Shown: positions 33,330 to 44,488 of the stretch, piece after piece
Layout of the letters: each line of letters begins with the position of its first letter
Position numbering within the stretch: position 1 is the stretch's first letter
Source: Bretschneidera sinensis
Lineage: Eukaryota; Streptophyta; Magnoliopsida; Brassicales; Akaniaceae
NCBI GenBank assembly: GCA_023935145.1
Contig: CM043700.1
Coordinates: 99,180,400 to 99,244,399, forward strand
Direction: 5' to 3'
Length of the DNA stretch: 64,000 nt
Made by a program: the position numbers and the translations under genes
Notes under the pieces: generated by a model
Databases searched by the model: none
Seen by the model: the letters and a program-made list of their open reading frames with translations, nothing else
Told to the model about the DNA's origin: nothing

Positions 33330-34220
33330 GTGTCATTTGTACCTAAAGCGCCTTACCCTGAGAGAGTACAAGCGCCCAATAAACGAGGGCAGTGTGAGGA
33401 CAGTGTGGAGACATGCTTTGCTCAGTTTGGAGAGGATTTAGATTTAGATAAGCTACTTGAGCAAGTAACTGTTATCTTGGAGTCTGCTCCTTGGGAGAGC
33501 AGTAAGACAAAGGAGACTGTGGGTGAATCAAGCATTGAGGACCCCCTGGAGGCATGCTTTACTCAGTTTTGAGAAGATTTGGATTTGGATAAGTTACTTG
33601 AGCAAGCAAATGCTACTTTGGAGTCTGCTCCTCAGAAGAGTAGTGAGGCGGAGGAGACCACAACACTTGAACCGCCCAAGAAGGAACTTAAGCCTTTACC
33701 GGACAATCTTAAGTATAAGTTCCTAGGTCCAGCAGATTCTTTGCCTATGATTATAGCTTCAGATTTGGTTGATGCTCCAGAGGAGAAATTATTGGACGTT
33801 TTAAGAGAGCATAAGGAAGCTATCGGTTGGACTATTGAGGATATCAAGGGGATCAACCCCTCGATGGTGATGCACAAGTTACATTTGGAGGAGAATGCCA
33901 AGCCATCGAGGGAGCCACAAAGAAGGCTCAACCCAGCTATACAAGAGGTTGTGATGACTGAAGTGATAAAGCTGTTGGATGTAGGGATCATTTATCCAAT
34001 CTTTGATAGTGAGTGGGTGAGCCCGATTCATGTCGTGCCAAAGCAGGCTAGATTGACGGTAGTGATAAATAAAGACGACGAGTTGGTTCCAACTCGTGTG
34101 CAATTAGGATGGGGAGTGTGTCTAGACTACCATAAATGGAATGCTACCATAAGGAAGGATCATTTTCCACTCCTATTTATTGATCAGATGGTGGAGCGTT
34201 TAGCTGGGCACGATTACTAA
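33330..34220 (+). pseudogene. Ath2 gag-pol linker and N-terminal reverse transcriptase, truncated
   Basis: One frame runs 33330-34220 with a single TGA at 33570-33572. It starts with SFVPKAPYPERVQAP, jumps past the protease, then has two copies of a 47-residue module (CFAQFGEDLDLDKLLEQ). PLPDNLKYKFLGPADSLP, KEAIGWTIEDIKGINPSMVMHKLHLEENAKPSREPQRRLNP and VCLDYHKWNATIRKDHFPLLFIDQMVERLAGHDY follow. It stops at 34218-34220, where the coding sequence is joined to the 3' noncoding region. The catalytic part of reverse transcriptase is absent, so the product could not copy RNA. Confidence 0.85.
33396..33677 (+). repeat. 141-bp in-frame tandem duplication in Ath2
   Basis: Unit starts (GAGGA) at 33396 and 33537. 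Each unit encodes ACFxQFGEDLDLDKLLEQ and LESAP. The 141-bp period equals 47 codons, so the reading frame is kept. Ath3 has one copy at the matching place (60590-60705). Confidence 0.85.
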
Positions 34221-35603
34221 TGTTGGGTCTGGATGAAGATGTTAAACTTAGCGCTCATGGGAGGCACCCCACAGCTTATCCTTTTTGTTTACTTATTATT
34301 TGACATATTTATGATTAATGTTTGTTTCCAGTATTTTTGTTTTCCAGTCTTTATTTTTCAGGGACAACACGTACTTCAGTTCAAATTTGGGGGTATGCTA
34401 TGAGCCATACAAAGTCCAGATAGTTTTTCATATCCCAGGTCAGCTCTTTCCATATTATTCACACATTAGGGTCAATGTGTAATTTAAGTTTGGGGGTATG
34501 GGAGACACATTACACACATTTTGTCCTAATTTGTTGTTGTTTTTCTTCATTTAAAAAAATAATAATAATAAGAAGGCAAATGCATGCTCATGTTATTTTG
34601 AAATTTTAGTTGATCTAAATAAATATTGTGATGTGATTTCATTGGTGAGATTAAAATTTTGAACACGTGATTTGATGATAGAGTTTTAAAACTTTGTTAC
34701 TTACTTTGGGTATTTGAGAATTCACATGTTTGAGCCAATCTAACACGAGCACATTAGCACATATTTGTGTGAGGTATGACATGTGATTTCAATGTGTATG
34801 TTTCCTTGACTTAGCTGAAACTGGATGACTTGTGGGATTAACACTTGGGCATAGAAAAAAAAATAATGATCATCATCAATAAACTTTCCATTGAGTAACT
34901 GGACCTCTTGCCTCAGTAAGCAGTGAGTGTTCACGTCAAAAGGTATGAATTTTATTCATAATGATCATTGTGAAACTTTCCGCTGAGTAACTGGACCTCT
35001 TGCCTCAGTAAGCAGTGAGTGTTCACGTCAAAATGTGGAAATTTTGCTTGGTAGCATTAAGGCCAGTTTAGTTTTGTAGCATTTTTTACTCAAGTTAGTA
35101 AGTCCTTAGGGGTGTCTTTACACCTAATTCCCTAAAACCATCTGGTTTGTGAGTCATTGACTCAACACTCGCTACATGGGTCAATTAGAAAGCTTAAGGG
35201 AACTAATCATAGCAGAGCCTTATATTAAAAAAAAGGGGTAAAATAAAACTATGCCATCGTAGTTCATTCTGATGAGAAATCCTGTGAATATTGAGACATA
35301 GAGACATTGTACATTGAAGTTATTTGGAAACCTCATCTGTTTATGCTAATTCACTTTACACTGATTCAAGCTTGTGATGTCTTAGCCTGCCTCTTGTAAG
35401 TAATTAAGTTTTAAAATTCTTATTCATTGCGAAGATGAGTTATATATTTTTAAGCTTGCTCATGAATGAATATCATGATTTTGAGTGCTCCTTAAATTTT
35501 TGGATACCATGAGTGATGAACTTATCTTGATGGTATTTGTTTTTCATTTTGTTTTTTATTTTGTTTTGCTAAGGGACTAGCAAAATGTAAGTATGGGGGT
35601 ATT
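34221..35603 (+). other. Ath2 3' noncoding region, conserved with Ath3
   Basis: About 1.4 kb without a gene, alignable by eye with 56270-57600 of Ath3 on the opposite strand. Landmarks: GCGCTCATGGGAGGCACCCCACAGCTTAT at the start, two AAATTTGGGGGTATG tracts (34384-34397 and 34486-34500), two copies of a 92-bp-period repeat (34893 and 34985), CCTTAGGGGTGTCTTTACACC near 35104, and the final polypurine tract AAGTATGGGGGTATT at 35589-35603. Conservation suggests a cis-acting role. Confidence 0.8.
34882..35034 (+). repeat. 92-bp-period repeat in Ath2 3' noncoding region
   Basis: Two copies of GAGTAACTGGACCTCTTGCC followed by TCAGTAAGCAGTGAGTGTTCACGTCAAAA, starting 34893 and 34985. The core is near-identical between copies. 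The same pair with the same period is in Ath3. Confidence 0.9.
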
Positions 35604-36991
35604 TGATGAGTGCTAAATATTTCATATCTTGGCCACTTAATTTACATTTGTTAGCTTAGGATTTTGTTACTTTAAGTTGTTTTTCGTTGTTTTACAGGTT
35701 TACAAGCTTGGAAAGGAGTTTCACTAAATTGCCAGAATTGCTCGTACAGATCAGCCATTTTTGAGGATTAAACTGTATTGATTCAGAAAGAACCAGAAGA
35801 TGAGCCATATATGCTTGGAAAGATCCGGATGTCTATTTTATGGGGAATTTTATGGATCAATAAAATGATTTTTCTAGAGAAAGTTATGATAGTTTTAGTA
35901 GACAAAGGTCAGGCTGTGCATGATTTCAGCGTGACAGATCAGCCATTTTTGAGGATTTAGCTGTATTAATTCAGGAAGAACCAAGAGATGAGCTATATAT
36001 GCTTGGAAATATCCGGATGTCTATTTTCTGAAGAATTTTACAGATCAATAAAATAATTTTTCTAGAGAAAGTTATGGCAGTTTTAGTAGACAAAGGTCAA
36101 AGAGCAAAAGCTGGAATCTGCAGTATCCCACATCAGATTGGAAACACATTGCACTTGTGATGTTTCCCTATATAAGTCCCTCTTCATTTCATCTTTAGTG
36201 TGAAATTCCTGGTGCCATTTGGTGTAATCCGATGGACGTCTGCTAGCATTCTGGTGGATCCCGAAGGCTTTGCTACCACGAGGGGAAGTGCCGCCCAACA
36301 GCGAGTGGAATTTCTCCCATGTATAGTCAATTTTAATTTACTGCTTTTTTTAGTTTAATGTTTAGCACTTTTATTATGAACTCTAGTTTCATGATTATGA
36401 GTGGCTAAAATCTTCAACTAAGGTTAAAGATGAAGCCTCGCCGTGGTTTGGCATAATAGTTTCAAATTTGTTTATACAATTCTGATGTTTTTTTTAGTAT
36501 AAATGTTCTGTCAATTATTTGAGTAAAATCTTATGATTGATTGCGTTTAAATTGTTCTGTTGGATATTCTGTGTGTTTCATCTTATGGATACGTCAAATT
36601 TTTTTGATTAAATTGGATTTTCTTTGTGATTTGTTAAAAGCGGATACATTGGATGTTTTTGGTTTAATTGGGATATTTGTTGTTTTTTATTTTAAGTTGG
36701 ATTCATAGAATGTTTTGATAGGCTATTTTTAGAACATGAAGATATATGCTTAACTTTGGTGGGGTGGATTCAGAAACCTTAGTGTCTTTATTATTAGTTT
36801 TAAATCAATTTAGTTTAGTTTTTATTTGGTTTGCAACATATAATTCAAAACTTGGAACTAGGTTAAGATAAGTTTAGTTTAGATAAAATTACATTTTCAC
36901 AACGCAATTCCCTGTGGATTCGACCTCGCACTTGCACAACACTATATTGCAAACGACTCGTGCCCTTGCGAGTAATTTAAAACTCACAACA
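35604..36991 (+). repeat. 3' LTR of Ath2
   Basis: TGATGAGTGCTAAATATT...ACTCACAACA, 1388 bp, pairs with 30938-32324. A TATATAAG box lies at 36169-36175. It contains the same 188-bp tandem duplication. Short open frames such as 36083-36298 (minus) also occur in the other LTR and are incidental. Confidence 0.94.
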
Positions 36992-38460
36992 ATATTAAGC
37001 TACATGCCTCTTCAATTCTGACCACTAGAAATTCTGTCTCAATCCTTTGTACATCGTATTGTTACTCGGGTGCATCGAATATACATCATCATGTGCCTCT
37101 TTCAATATCTCCTTTGTCAACTCAGCATCATTGGGAACACATATCCTATATTCCAATACCAAAATACCATCATTTCAAATTTTGAACTCATATTGCTTTC
37201 ATATAAGCATTTCTTGCTTAATCTTCTCTATCTCCCCATCTCTACCTTGCATTTTTAACAAGCATTTTACTATGGATAACTATACAACCATATTTGCTAA
37301 CAATAATCCTCTATCACTAATATTCAACTTCATTCGTAGCTCTCTTAAATCTATCATTAATTTCACATCATGACTCTCAATAGCAGTTAATCTTCTTGTA
37401 GATTTTCTACTCAATACATGTATTACCACATTTGCATTTCCTTGATGATAGTGAATTTATACAATCATAGTCACTAATCAACTCCATCCACCACCTCTAT
37501 CTCAAATTCAAACTTCTCTAGGTAAGTAAGTATGTCAAACTCTTGTGATCAGTAAATATCTCACAAGTGGCTCCATATAGATGATATCTCCAAATTTTTA
37601 AGCAAGCACTATGGCAGCTAACTCTAAGTCATGGGTAGAGTAATTTCTCTCATGATTCCCCAATTGCCTAGAAGTATGTGTTAGTACCTTCCCAAGTTGT
37701 ATCAACACACATCCTAACCCTTGATGGGATGCATCACTGTACACCATAAATCCTCCATTACTAGAAGGAAGCACCAATACTGGAGCTGTAGTCAATTTCT
37801 CCTTTAGTAATTGGAAACTTTTCTCACACTCCCAGACCATACAAATCTCACCTCTTTCTTAGTCAATCTAGTCAACAATACTGCAATAATAGAAAATTTC
37901 TGAATGAATCTTCTATAATAACCAGTTAACCCCAAGAAGATTCAAATCTCAGTCACATTAGTTGGTCTCTCCCAACTCAACATTTTCTCTATCTTTTGTG
38001 GATCAACTGTTATACCATTTCCAAACACTACATGTCTCAAGAAAGTAATTGTATTAAGCCAAAATTCACATTAAAAAATTTCACATATAATCTCTCTTTC
38101 CTCAGAATCTCCAACACTATTTCTAAATTCTTCCCATATTGTTCTTTCTTCTTAGAATATATCAGAATGTCAAATGCAACCATAAACTTGTTAAGATATA
38201 GTTTAAACACTCTATTAATCAAGTCCATGAATACAACTATAGCATAAGTCAACCCAAATTGTATCACAAGAAACTTATGACCATAATGTGTCCTAAGAGC
38301 AGTCTTAAGCAGGTCTCCCTCCTTTATCCTTAACTGGTAATAACCTGATCTCAGGTGTATCTTAGAAAATACTCTTGCTTCGTGCAACTTCTCAAATAAA
38401 TCATCTATCCTGGGTAAAGGATATTTGTTATTAATAGTTATCTTATTCAACTATCTGTAG
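36992..38460 (-). pseudogene. Tek3 pol: reverse transcriptase, RNase H and integrase start
   Basis: Minus strand. Reverse transcriptase at 38037-38450 has [35 protein letters not shown] (KIDLRSGY with Asp to His), [19 protein letters not shown], and a degraded YxDD (FDILIYSKK). RNase H at 37598-37840 has [31 protein letters not shown] and [19 protein letters not shown], continuing to about 37400. The integrase zinc region lies near 37000-37070 up to the Ath2 border. Two catalytic Asp positions of reverse transcriptase are lost. Confidence 0.85.
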
Positions 38461-39240
38461 TCTATACACAATCTCATTATTCCGTCTTTCTTTTTCACAA
38501 ATAGCATAAGGCGCCCCAAGGCAACACACTAAATCGAATATATTGTTATCTAATAACTCTTAAACTTTCAACTCTCTTAACTCAGTGGGTGTCACTCTGT
38601 AAAGTGTTATAGATATATGTGATGAACCTGGTACCACATCAATAGAGAATTTAATCTCCTTACTTGGAGACAAACTAGACAACTCATCAAGAAATACATT
38701 AGAATAATCTTTCACCACTAAGATTTATTCTAACTTCATATTTCCCTTTCTAGAATCCATTATGTATGCCAAATACTCCTCACAACCCTTCTTCAGCCAT
38801 CTACTAGTAGTCAGAGCAAAATAAGATAGTTCAAGATTATCTTATATTCTCCTTGAAAGTTAAACTCCTCATGTCCATATCTTGAACACTACATTCTTTC
38901 TGGAACAATCAACCTAAGTGTAATATGTCGACAACCAATTCATTCCCAAAATCAAATGAAAATCTATCATATTCAAAGGTAATAAATCAACTTCAAATTC
39001 TTTATCACTGATATGAATCACACAACCCTTGTAAACATTAATGGTTATCACTCTATCTCTAGTGGGAACTTTAACAATAATATTATCCATCAAAGGACTA
39101 ATATATGCATCAATAGACTTCGTATGAATACTGATTGCAAAAGAATGGGTTGTACCAATATCAACCAACATTGATATGTCCACCTTTTATACATACAAAA
39201 CACTTCAAATTAGGACAATTCTGGGATAAATATCTTATCT
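38461..39240 (-). pseudogene. Tek3 aspartic protease and linker
   Basis: Minus strand. 38914-39183 contains MDISMLVDIGTTHSFAI (the VDxGTTHSF active-site motif, with Ile in place of the usual Ser after Asp), VPTRDRVITINVYKGCVI and FHLILGMNWLSTYYT, which is the chromovirus retropepsin pattern. Downstream sequence toward reverse transcriptase (38461-38900) is decayed with no long frame. Confidence 0.82.
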
Positions 39241-40519
39241 GAATACATCTATAACAAACTTCTATCTTCGAACATACATCAGATTACCACTTCCCCTTGG
39301 TGGTATACTTTCTTTCTCTTTCATGACTCCCAGTTCCCATAACCTGTCTCCCAAATCTAAAGGTCCCATGATATTACTTTGAGTTACAAAAGCAACATAT
39401 CCTGCTTGCCTCTGTCTCGGTATTATAGTTACCTTTGACAAGGAATGCCCCCTCTGGGGTGGTCTCCCACCCTGCACACTCATACAACTACCACCTCTGG
39501 GTCCCTCAAATCCATACCTCTTCAGGCAATCCCTCCTACCTCTAAACTACATCACATCCTTCTCAATCTATAGTGCTATATCCACCAACCTAGCATAACT
39601 CATATACCTCATATAAGATAGTTTAGATTTAATCTCAAAATGTAATTCATTTATGAATCACTTACACTTCTTCTCTTTTAGGTCTACTATTTCTGGCACA
39701 AACCTTGACAAAGCCACAAATCTCCTATCATACTAAGTCATAGTTAATACATTTTTCTCAAATAAATAAAATCTCTCTCTTGTTGGGCTCTAAAGGTATA
39801 AGAAAAGTATTTATCAAGGAAAATCTCCTTAAACGTATTCCAGGTTAAGGGTCTATCAACATATGCACTTACACTAGGAAGATTATCCTCCCATCATTCT
39901 AAAGCTTATCATTCTAACTCGAACGAAGCAAAGGTAACCCTCTGCCTGTCTGTAATTAGTAAAATACCAAATAATCTCTCTACATATTTCACCCATAGCT
40001 CAGGCTCCAAAGGATTTATAGATCCTTTAAGCAACAAAGCATTCAACTTAATATATCTAACAATCTCCCTGCACCTTATGCATAACCTCACCTTTCCCCT
40101 TTTGAACGTCTATCATTGTTGGATTTAGAATAAACTCAGGCACTGCTCTAGCCTATTCATCAAGTTTATGCTATAGACTATCAACTCTATCATATGTTAC
40201 ATTCATTTTCTCAAAAGCATGAACAAGAGCTTCTCTTAGCTCATATCTTTTAACTTCAGATTCACTCACACCCTTACTAGTATCAATTATACTGTCAACA
40301 CGTTCCATTTTAGGAACCACAGACTCAGACTTCGCTTCCACCTCAACCTCAGTTTGTCTAAAAAAAATTGGGGGCCTACCACACTCTCTCTAGTCAGAAC
40401 TCTACCTCTAACCCTCGCACATCAACGTGTCATCCTCAAACTCTGTATTAAACTATAATTTATTTAAATCATCCATTTCTTTAAATTTTTATGCAGTCTA
40501 CAAAATCATAAAACCTAAT
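39241..40519 (-). pseudogene. Tek3 gag
   Basis: Minus-strand gag remnants. 39909-40091 has PLEPELWVKYVERLFGILLITDRQRVTFASFELE, matching the Tekay gag segment around 'W...ERIF....C.D..KV..A.F.L'. Weaker pieces at 39580-39900 fit the rest of the capsid domain. 39262-39483 covers the linker and a degraded zinc knuckle. Frequent stops. The start is not identifiable; it should be near 40480, close to the primer site. Confidence 0.75.
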
Positions 40520-40531
40520 GCTCGGATACCA
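40520..40531 (-). other. Primer binding site of Tek3 (Met tRNA type)
   Basis: The minus strand reads TGGTATCCGAGC, four bases after the 5' LTR. It differs by one base from the TGGTATCAGAGC of Tek2. Confidence 0.8.
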
Positions 40532-40535
40532 AAAT

Positions 40536-42664
40536 TGTAACAACCTATCCTGGGTTGGCCACCCCCGAGACGGTGTTGTCATATTTTGAAAATCTCAACA
40601 TGACACATATATGCAACAATAAAAATAATACCAACTACAATTATTACATCAATCCTTAACCCTCAATAGGGGAGATACTTCATATCTTGACTTAAACATT
40701 ATATTCAACATAATATGCATGAATATTTACAAATATTTTTTCCATTAGTCTAAGGATGTGGACCACGTGGCTTACAAATAATGACTTCGTCCGAATCTCA
40801 GCTCACCAAACTATCTGTCCTGCCTACTACCTGAAATTATTTAACAATGAGAAGTGAGCTTCACAAGTTTAGAGAATTAAATTTACTAGAAGTATTCAAT
40901 TTGTATAAATAGTCTTCCAATATTCATTCATCTATATCCCATATAATTTGATAATAGCATTCTATTATCACTACTCATATCGTAATCCTCATTCCTTATC
41001 AATCTCTTTTTCTCATATAGTTATCCACCCCGAAACCATCAATTATATCTTATAATTACCTCGTTCTGAGGTTCACAACATGTAGTCTATAACTAAGATA
41101 GTTCTTATCATGTTATATTTTCATATTTCGTCCCCCCCCCCAATATCTGTCTCTTCATGAGACTCATTCATTTATCAATAATTTTACAATCAAGAACAAC
41201 ACTTTAGGATCTCAATAATAAAATCAATATTTAAAACAGATGCAATGCATCAATTATTAATTGGGAGCATCTTCCCACATGTCGACATGTTTTTATCTTG
41301 GACTGGCTGTCTTCTCGGTTCATTTATCACCAACATATACCCGCCGTCACAGTTTTCATTTCTCACCAGCATATACCGACTATCACGGTTTTCATTTATT
41401 TCCAGCATATACCGGCTGTTACGGTTTCCATTTATTTCCAGTATATACCGGCTGTCATGGTTTTCATTTCTCACCAGCATATACCAGCTGTCATGGTTTT
41501 CATTTATTTCATGTATATGCATATGCATATGAATAGTGATATAAAATATGCATATGAACAATAATATAAAAACAAGCATGTATTCAGACATTCAAATTAA
41601 CTATCCAGCTTCTTCTCAAATTATTATTTGATCAATTTCACTAAATTCCTCTCCTCATATATCATATCAAATCATCAACCACGGCTCGTCAAGAATTTTA
41701 TTTATCACCTTCATTATTAATTCGACTCATTATTCTAATAATATTACTTCTTATATAATAATTCTCTACATATCAATTGTTTCTATCATACCCATCAACC
41801 AACTTTCATCTATTATCAAATCATAAGTTAATAATTTATTCAAATATTATCACTATATATTTCATATTTATCTTGATTACTTAAAGTAAATCTAACTCAC
41901 TACGTAGCACTTAGAGCTATCCGTGGATCACTTCCTTGCCTTTTATGCTCTTCTCACCAATTTTTCTAGTTGTTGATTGTCAACACCTGACACAATATTT
42001 ATATTAAAATTTCTAATTTATTCTTCAATTCCTCCATAATTCATAGCCTTTGAAAATTCTCACTTTGAATTTCGGAAAATTTCACGTATGCTAAATTTCA
42101 AAAATAATATTCACTTTATCACCTTTTGTTTTTCTTAAAGCTTCTCTTGACTCTTTATAAAATTCTCTCGTTAAACCCTTCAAAATTTTACTCTTTCAAC
42201 ATTCCTTTCAATCCACAAGTGCTTAAAGAAATAGAGATATTTGAATTGAAGAAAGAAGAAAACCAAACGAGATTTGGTAAGAAATAAATAAAATAAAACT
42301 AAAAGCTAAATATATAATATATATTTATTACTCACCGTTTACTGCACCTTACCTTTGCCACCTTGTTAGTTTGTTGTCTAACATGCAAAATTGCATGTTA
42401 GATAGCCAACACCTGGGTCTAGGTGTTGGTGCCACATTATTTTTTCTTTTTTTTTTCCTTCAACTCAACTAAACGTTTCGTCTTCTTCTTTTTTTTTCCT
42501 TGTTTTGTTTTCCTTTTTCTTTGTAACTATGCCCCCACGCGTCCTTTTTTTTCAAAAGAATTATTTTATTCAATACTAAATCTTTCAGGTATATATTATT
42601 TTATTTCCATGTAATATCTATCAAATTACTTCTTTACTGTTACTTTAAGAATACGAGTATTACA
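40536..42664 (-). repeat. 5' LTR of Tek3 (2129 bp)
   Basis: TGTAACAACCT...GTATTACA, pairs with 27720-29743. It contains five to six 36-bp units at about 41337-41512 (the 3' LTR has two to three). Four overlapping open frames on both strands at 41245-41591 are translations of this repeat. Confidence 0.92.
41337..41512. repeat. 36-bp minisatellite in Tek3 5' LTR
   Basis: Head-to-tail degenerate units of the form CCGGCTGTCACGGTTTTCAT plus TTATTTCCAGCATATA, 36 bp each. No distinct spacers between units. Confidence 0.9.
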
Positions 42665-42990
42665 CAAATCTACTTCAAATTCTCTATCTCCCATATGAAT
42701 AACACATCCTTGATAAACTTTTCTAATCACAACTCTATCTTTAATAGAAACCTCAACAATTCCATCATTATATAAAGGCCTACCAGGTGTATCTATAGAC
42801 TTCATAAAAGCAATAGATGCAAAGGAATAAGTTGCGCTTAGATCAATTAATATTTTGGCAGTTTTATCAAGGATAGATACTCTACCCTTTATGACATCAT
42901 GTGTAGCTTAGGCATCCGACTAGGTAAGGGCATACACTATGCTTTTCCTCGGTTGTATTTGACTAGAATGTCCCCTCTCGACTATTGTTC
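42665..42990 (-). pseudogene. Tek2 protease, N-terminal part
   Basis: The minus strand gives a retropepsin start with LIDLSATYSFASIAFMK (VDxGATHSFxS-type, catalytic triad altered) near 42800-42850, followed by a VSIKDRVVIRKVYQGCVIHMG-like strand. The sequence runs to the Tek3 border and resumes at 27719. Stops are present. Confidence 0.75.
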
Positions 42991-44472
42991 ATCAGCCTTG
43001 AGCTCTACCATGTACACTCCCTGATCAACCACCTATACCCGATTAACCTCTCCCAACACCCCTACTAGTAACTACATCAACTGGTTTAACTCTCAATGCA
43101 AAATCCATACTTCTATGTCCACTCTGTCAACAAACAAACCAAACCAAAGTAGGGCAATCCCAAGATAAGTGTCCTACTTGATTACACCTATAACATGCCC
43201 TACTTTCCCTATCTGATACAACATTACCACCTTCTCTAGGTGCCATACTTCCACCTCAACTAAATTCTCCTACTACGATAGCTTGTCTCCCAAACTTAGG
43301 AGTTTCTCTTGCTAAATTTTGAGTAACAGAAGTCACTGACCCACTTTGCCTTTTCTGACTCTAAATATTGGGTCTATGTGAAAAGGATCGACCCCTCTAT
43401 GGAAGACGACCTCCCTGCATCCCAAATCCAATACTACCTCCTCTAGTACCCTCAGATCTGCTTCTCTTCATATACTCTCTACATCTTTTAAACTCAAATA
43501 TGTCTTTATCTATTTAAAGTGACATATCCACCAATGCAACATAATTTGTGTGCTTCAAATAAGAAAGTCTAGAACGTATCTCAAAATTCAACCCATCTAG
43601 AAACCTTTTACACTTCAGCTCTTTAGTATTCACCAGTTCAAGTATAAATCTAGATAAAGCTACAAATCTCCCATTATACTGAGCTACTTTCATCATATTT
43701 TGCCCCAGCTGGATAAAATCTCTCTCTTGCTAAGATTTGAATGTATCAGGAAAGTATTTAGCAAAGAATATTTTGTTAAACTTACTCCACGTTAAAAGTT
43801 GATCTATATCCATACTCATTCTAGGAAAGATAGCATCTCACCAATTAGAAGCCTCACCCTTTAATTGAAATGATGCAAATGTAACCTTCTACCTATTAGT
43901 AACTAGTAGTACTCCAAATAAATGCTCTATCCATTTAATCCATAACTTTGCCTCAGATGGGTTTTCAGACTTCTTAAAGAATGGGGGCCTTAGTTTAATA
44001 AATCTAGCAAAGCAATCTCCCTACATCTCATTAACAAAACCATCCTCTCTACCCTTTTGACATCATATACTTCTAGAACTCTCATGTGTTCTACTACAAT
44101 GGTTGAATTATATCTAACCTACTTATCCAACCTACATTGTAGATCATCAACTCCACCCTCTGCCTGATTCAGTCTATCAAGAGTCTGAGTAAAAGGTCCT
44201 CTTAACTCATCTCTTTCATCCTAAAAAATTTCCCACTGCACCGCTAGTACTAGGTGCACTATTAACACTTTCTCTTTTAAGAACCACAGAATCAACATCA
44301 ACCTTAACCTCCTCTCTTCTAAACAAAATAAGCCTCCCACGCCCTCTTCGTCCTACTACTCAAGCTCTAGGTCTACCACGTCCATGCGACATCCTCAAAC
44401 CCACATCAAAATAATTTATTTTAGACACCACATTACCAATTTTTATGAAGTCTATAGAATCTTAAACCTATA
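42991..44472 (-). pseudogene. Tek2 gag
   Basis: Minus strand. The degraded zinc knuckle is near 43130-43210 (CYRCNQVGHLSWDCPT-like). The capsid part has VAQYNGRFVALSRFILELVNTKELKCKRFLDGLNFEIRSRLSY (43514-43696), typical of Tekay-type retrotransposon gag, with QQERDFIQLGQNMMK just before it. Upstream pieces with KWIEHLFGVLLVTNR lie near 43890-43940. Several stops. The putative start is near 44390 (MSHGRGRPRA-like after the primer site), consistent with the family's usual MPPRRG-type basic start. Confidence 0.78.
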
Positions 44473-44484
44473 GCTCTGATACCA
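44473..44484 (-). other. Primer binding site of Tek2 (Met tRNA type)
   Basis: The minus strand reads TGGTATCAGAGC four bases after the 5' LTR, an exact match to the common plant initiator Met tRNA primer site. Confidence 0.88.
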
Positions 44485-44488
44485 AAAT

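Larger units (their letters stand above)
30938..36991 (+). mobile_element. Ath2: internally deleted (non-autonomous) Athila-like element
   Basis: It is flanked by ATATT at 30933-30937 and 36992-36996. LTRs of 1387 and 1388 bp, both starting TGATGAGTGC and ending ACTCACAACA, look well over 90% alike. An intact Asp-tRNA primer site and a polypurine tract are present. The 3.3-kb interior keeps only gag C-terminal, linker and reverse transcriptase N-terminal pieces plus a long 3' noncoding region. Protease, the reverse transcriptase core, RNase H and integrase are gone. It lies in the opposite orientation to its Tek3 host. Confidence 0.94.
27720..42664 (-). mobile_element. Tek3: Tekay/Del-like Ty3/gypsy element containing Ath2
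   Basis: LTRs at 27720-29743 and 40536-42664 are flanked by CAAAT at 27715-27719 and 42665-42669, a perfect 5-bp duplication. Rejoining the flanks restores colinearity of the Tek2 protease region, which parallels Tek3's own protease near 38930-39010. The minus-strand order is primer site, gag, protease, reverse transcriptase, RNase H, integrase (split by Ath2), 3' LTR. It belongs to the same family as Tek1, and to a different family from Tek2 by LTR sequence. Confidence 0.93.

Noticed and set aside
41337..41512. Possible CRISPR-like array
   Set aside because: Units are contiguous and degenerate, with no unique spacers, and the sequence is a plant LTR.
41245..41591. Four overlapping open frames on both strands with repeated peptide units
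   Set aside because: They are translations of the 36-bp minisatellite inside the Tek3 5' LTR. The unit length is a multiple of three, so frames stay open in every phase.
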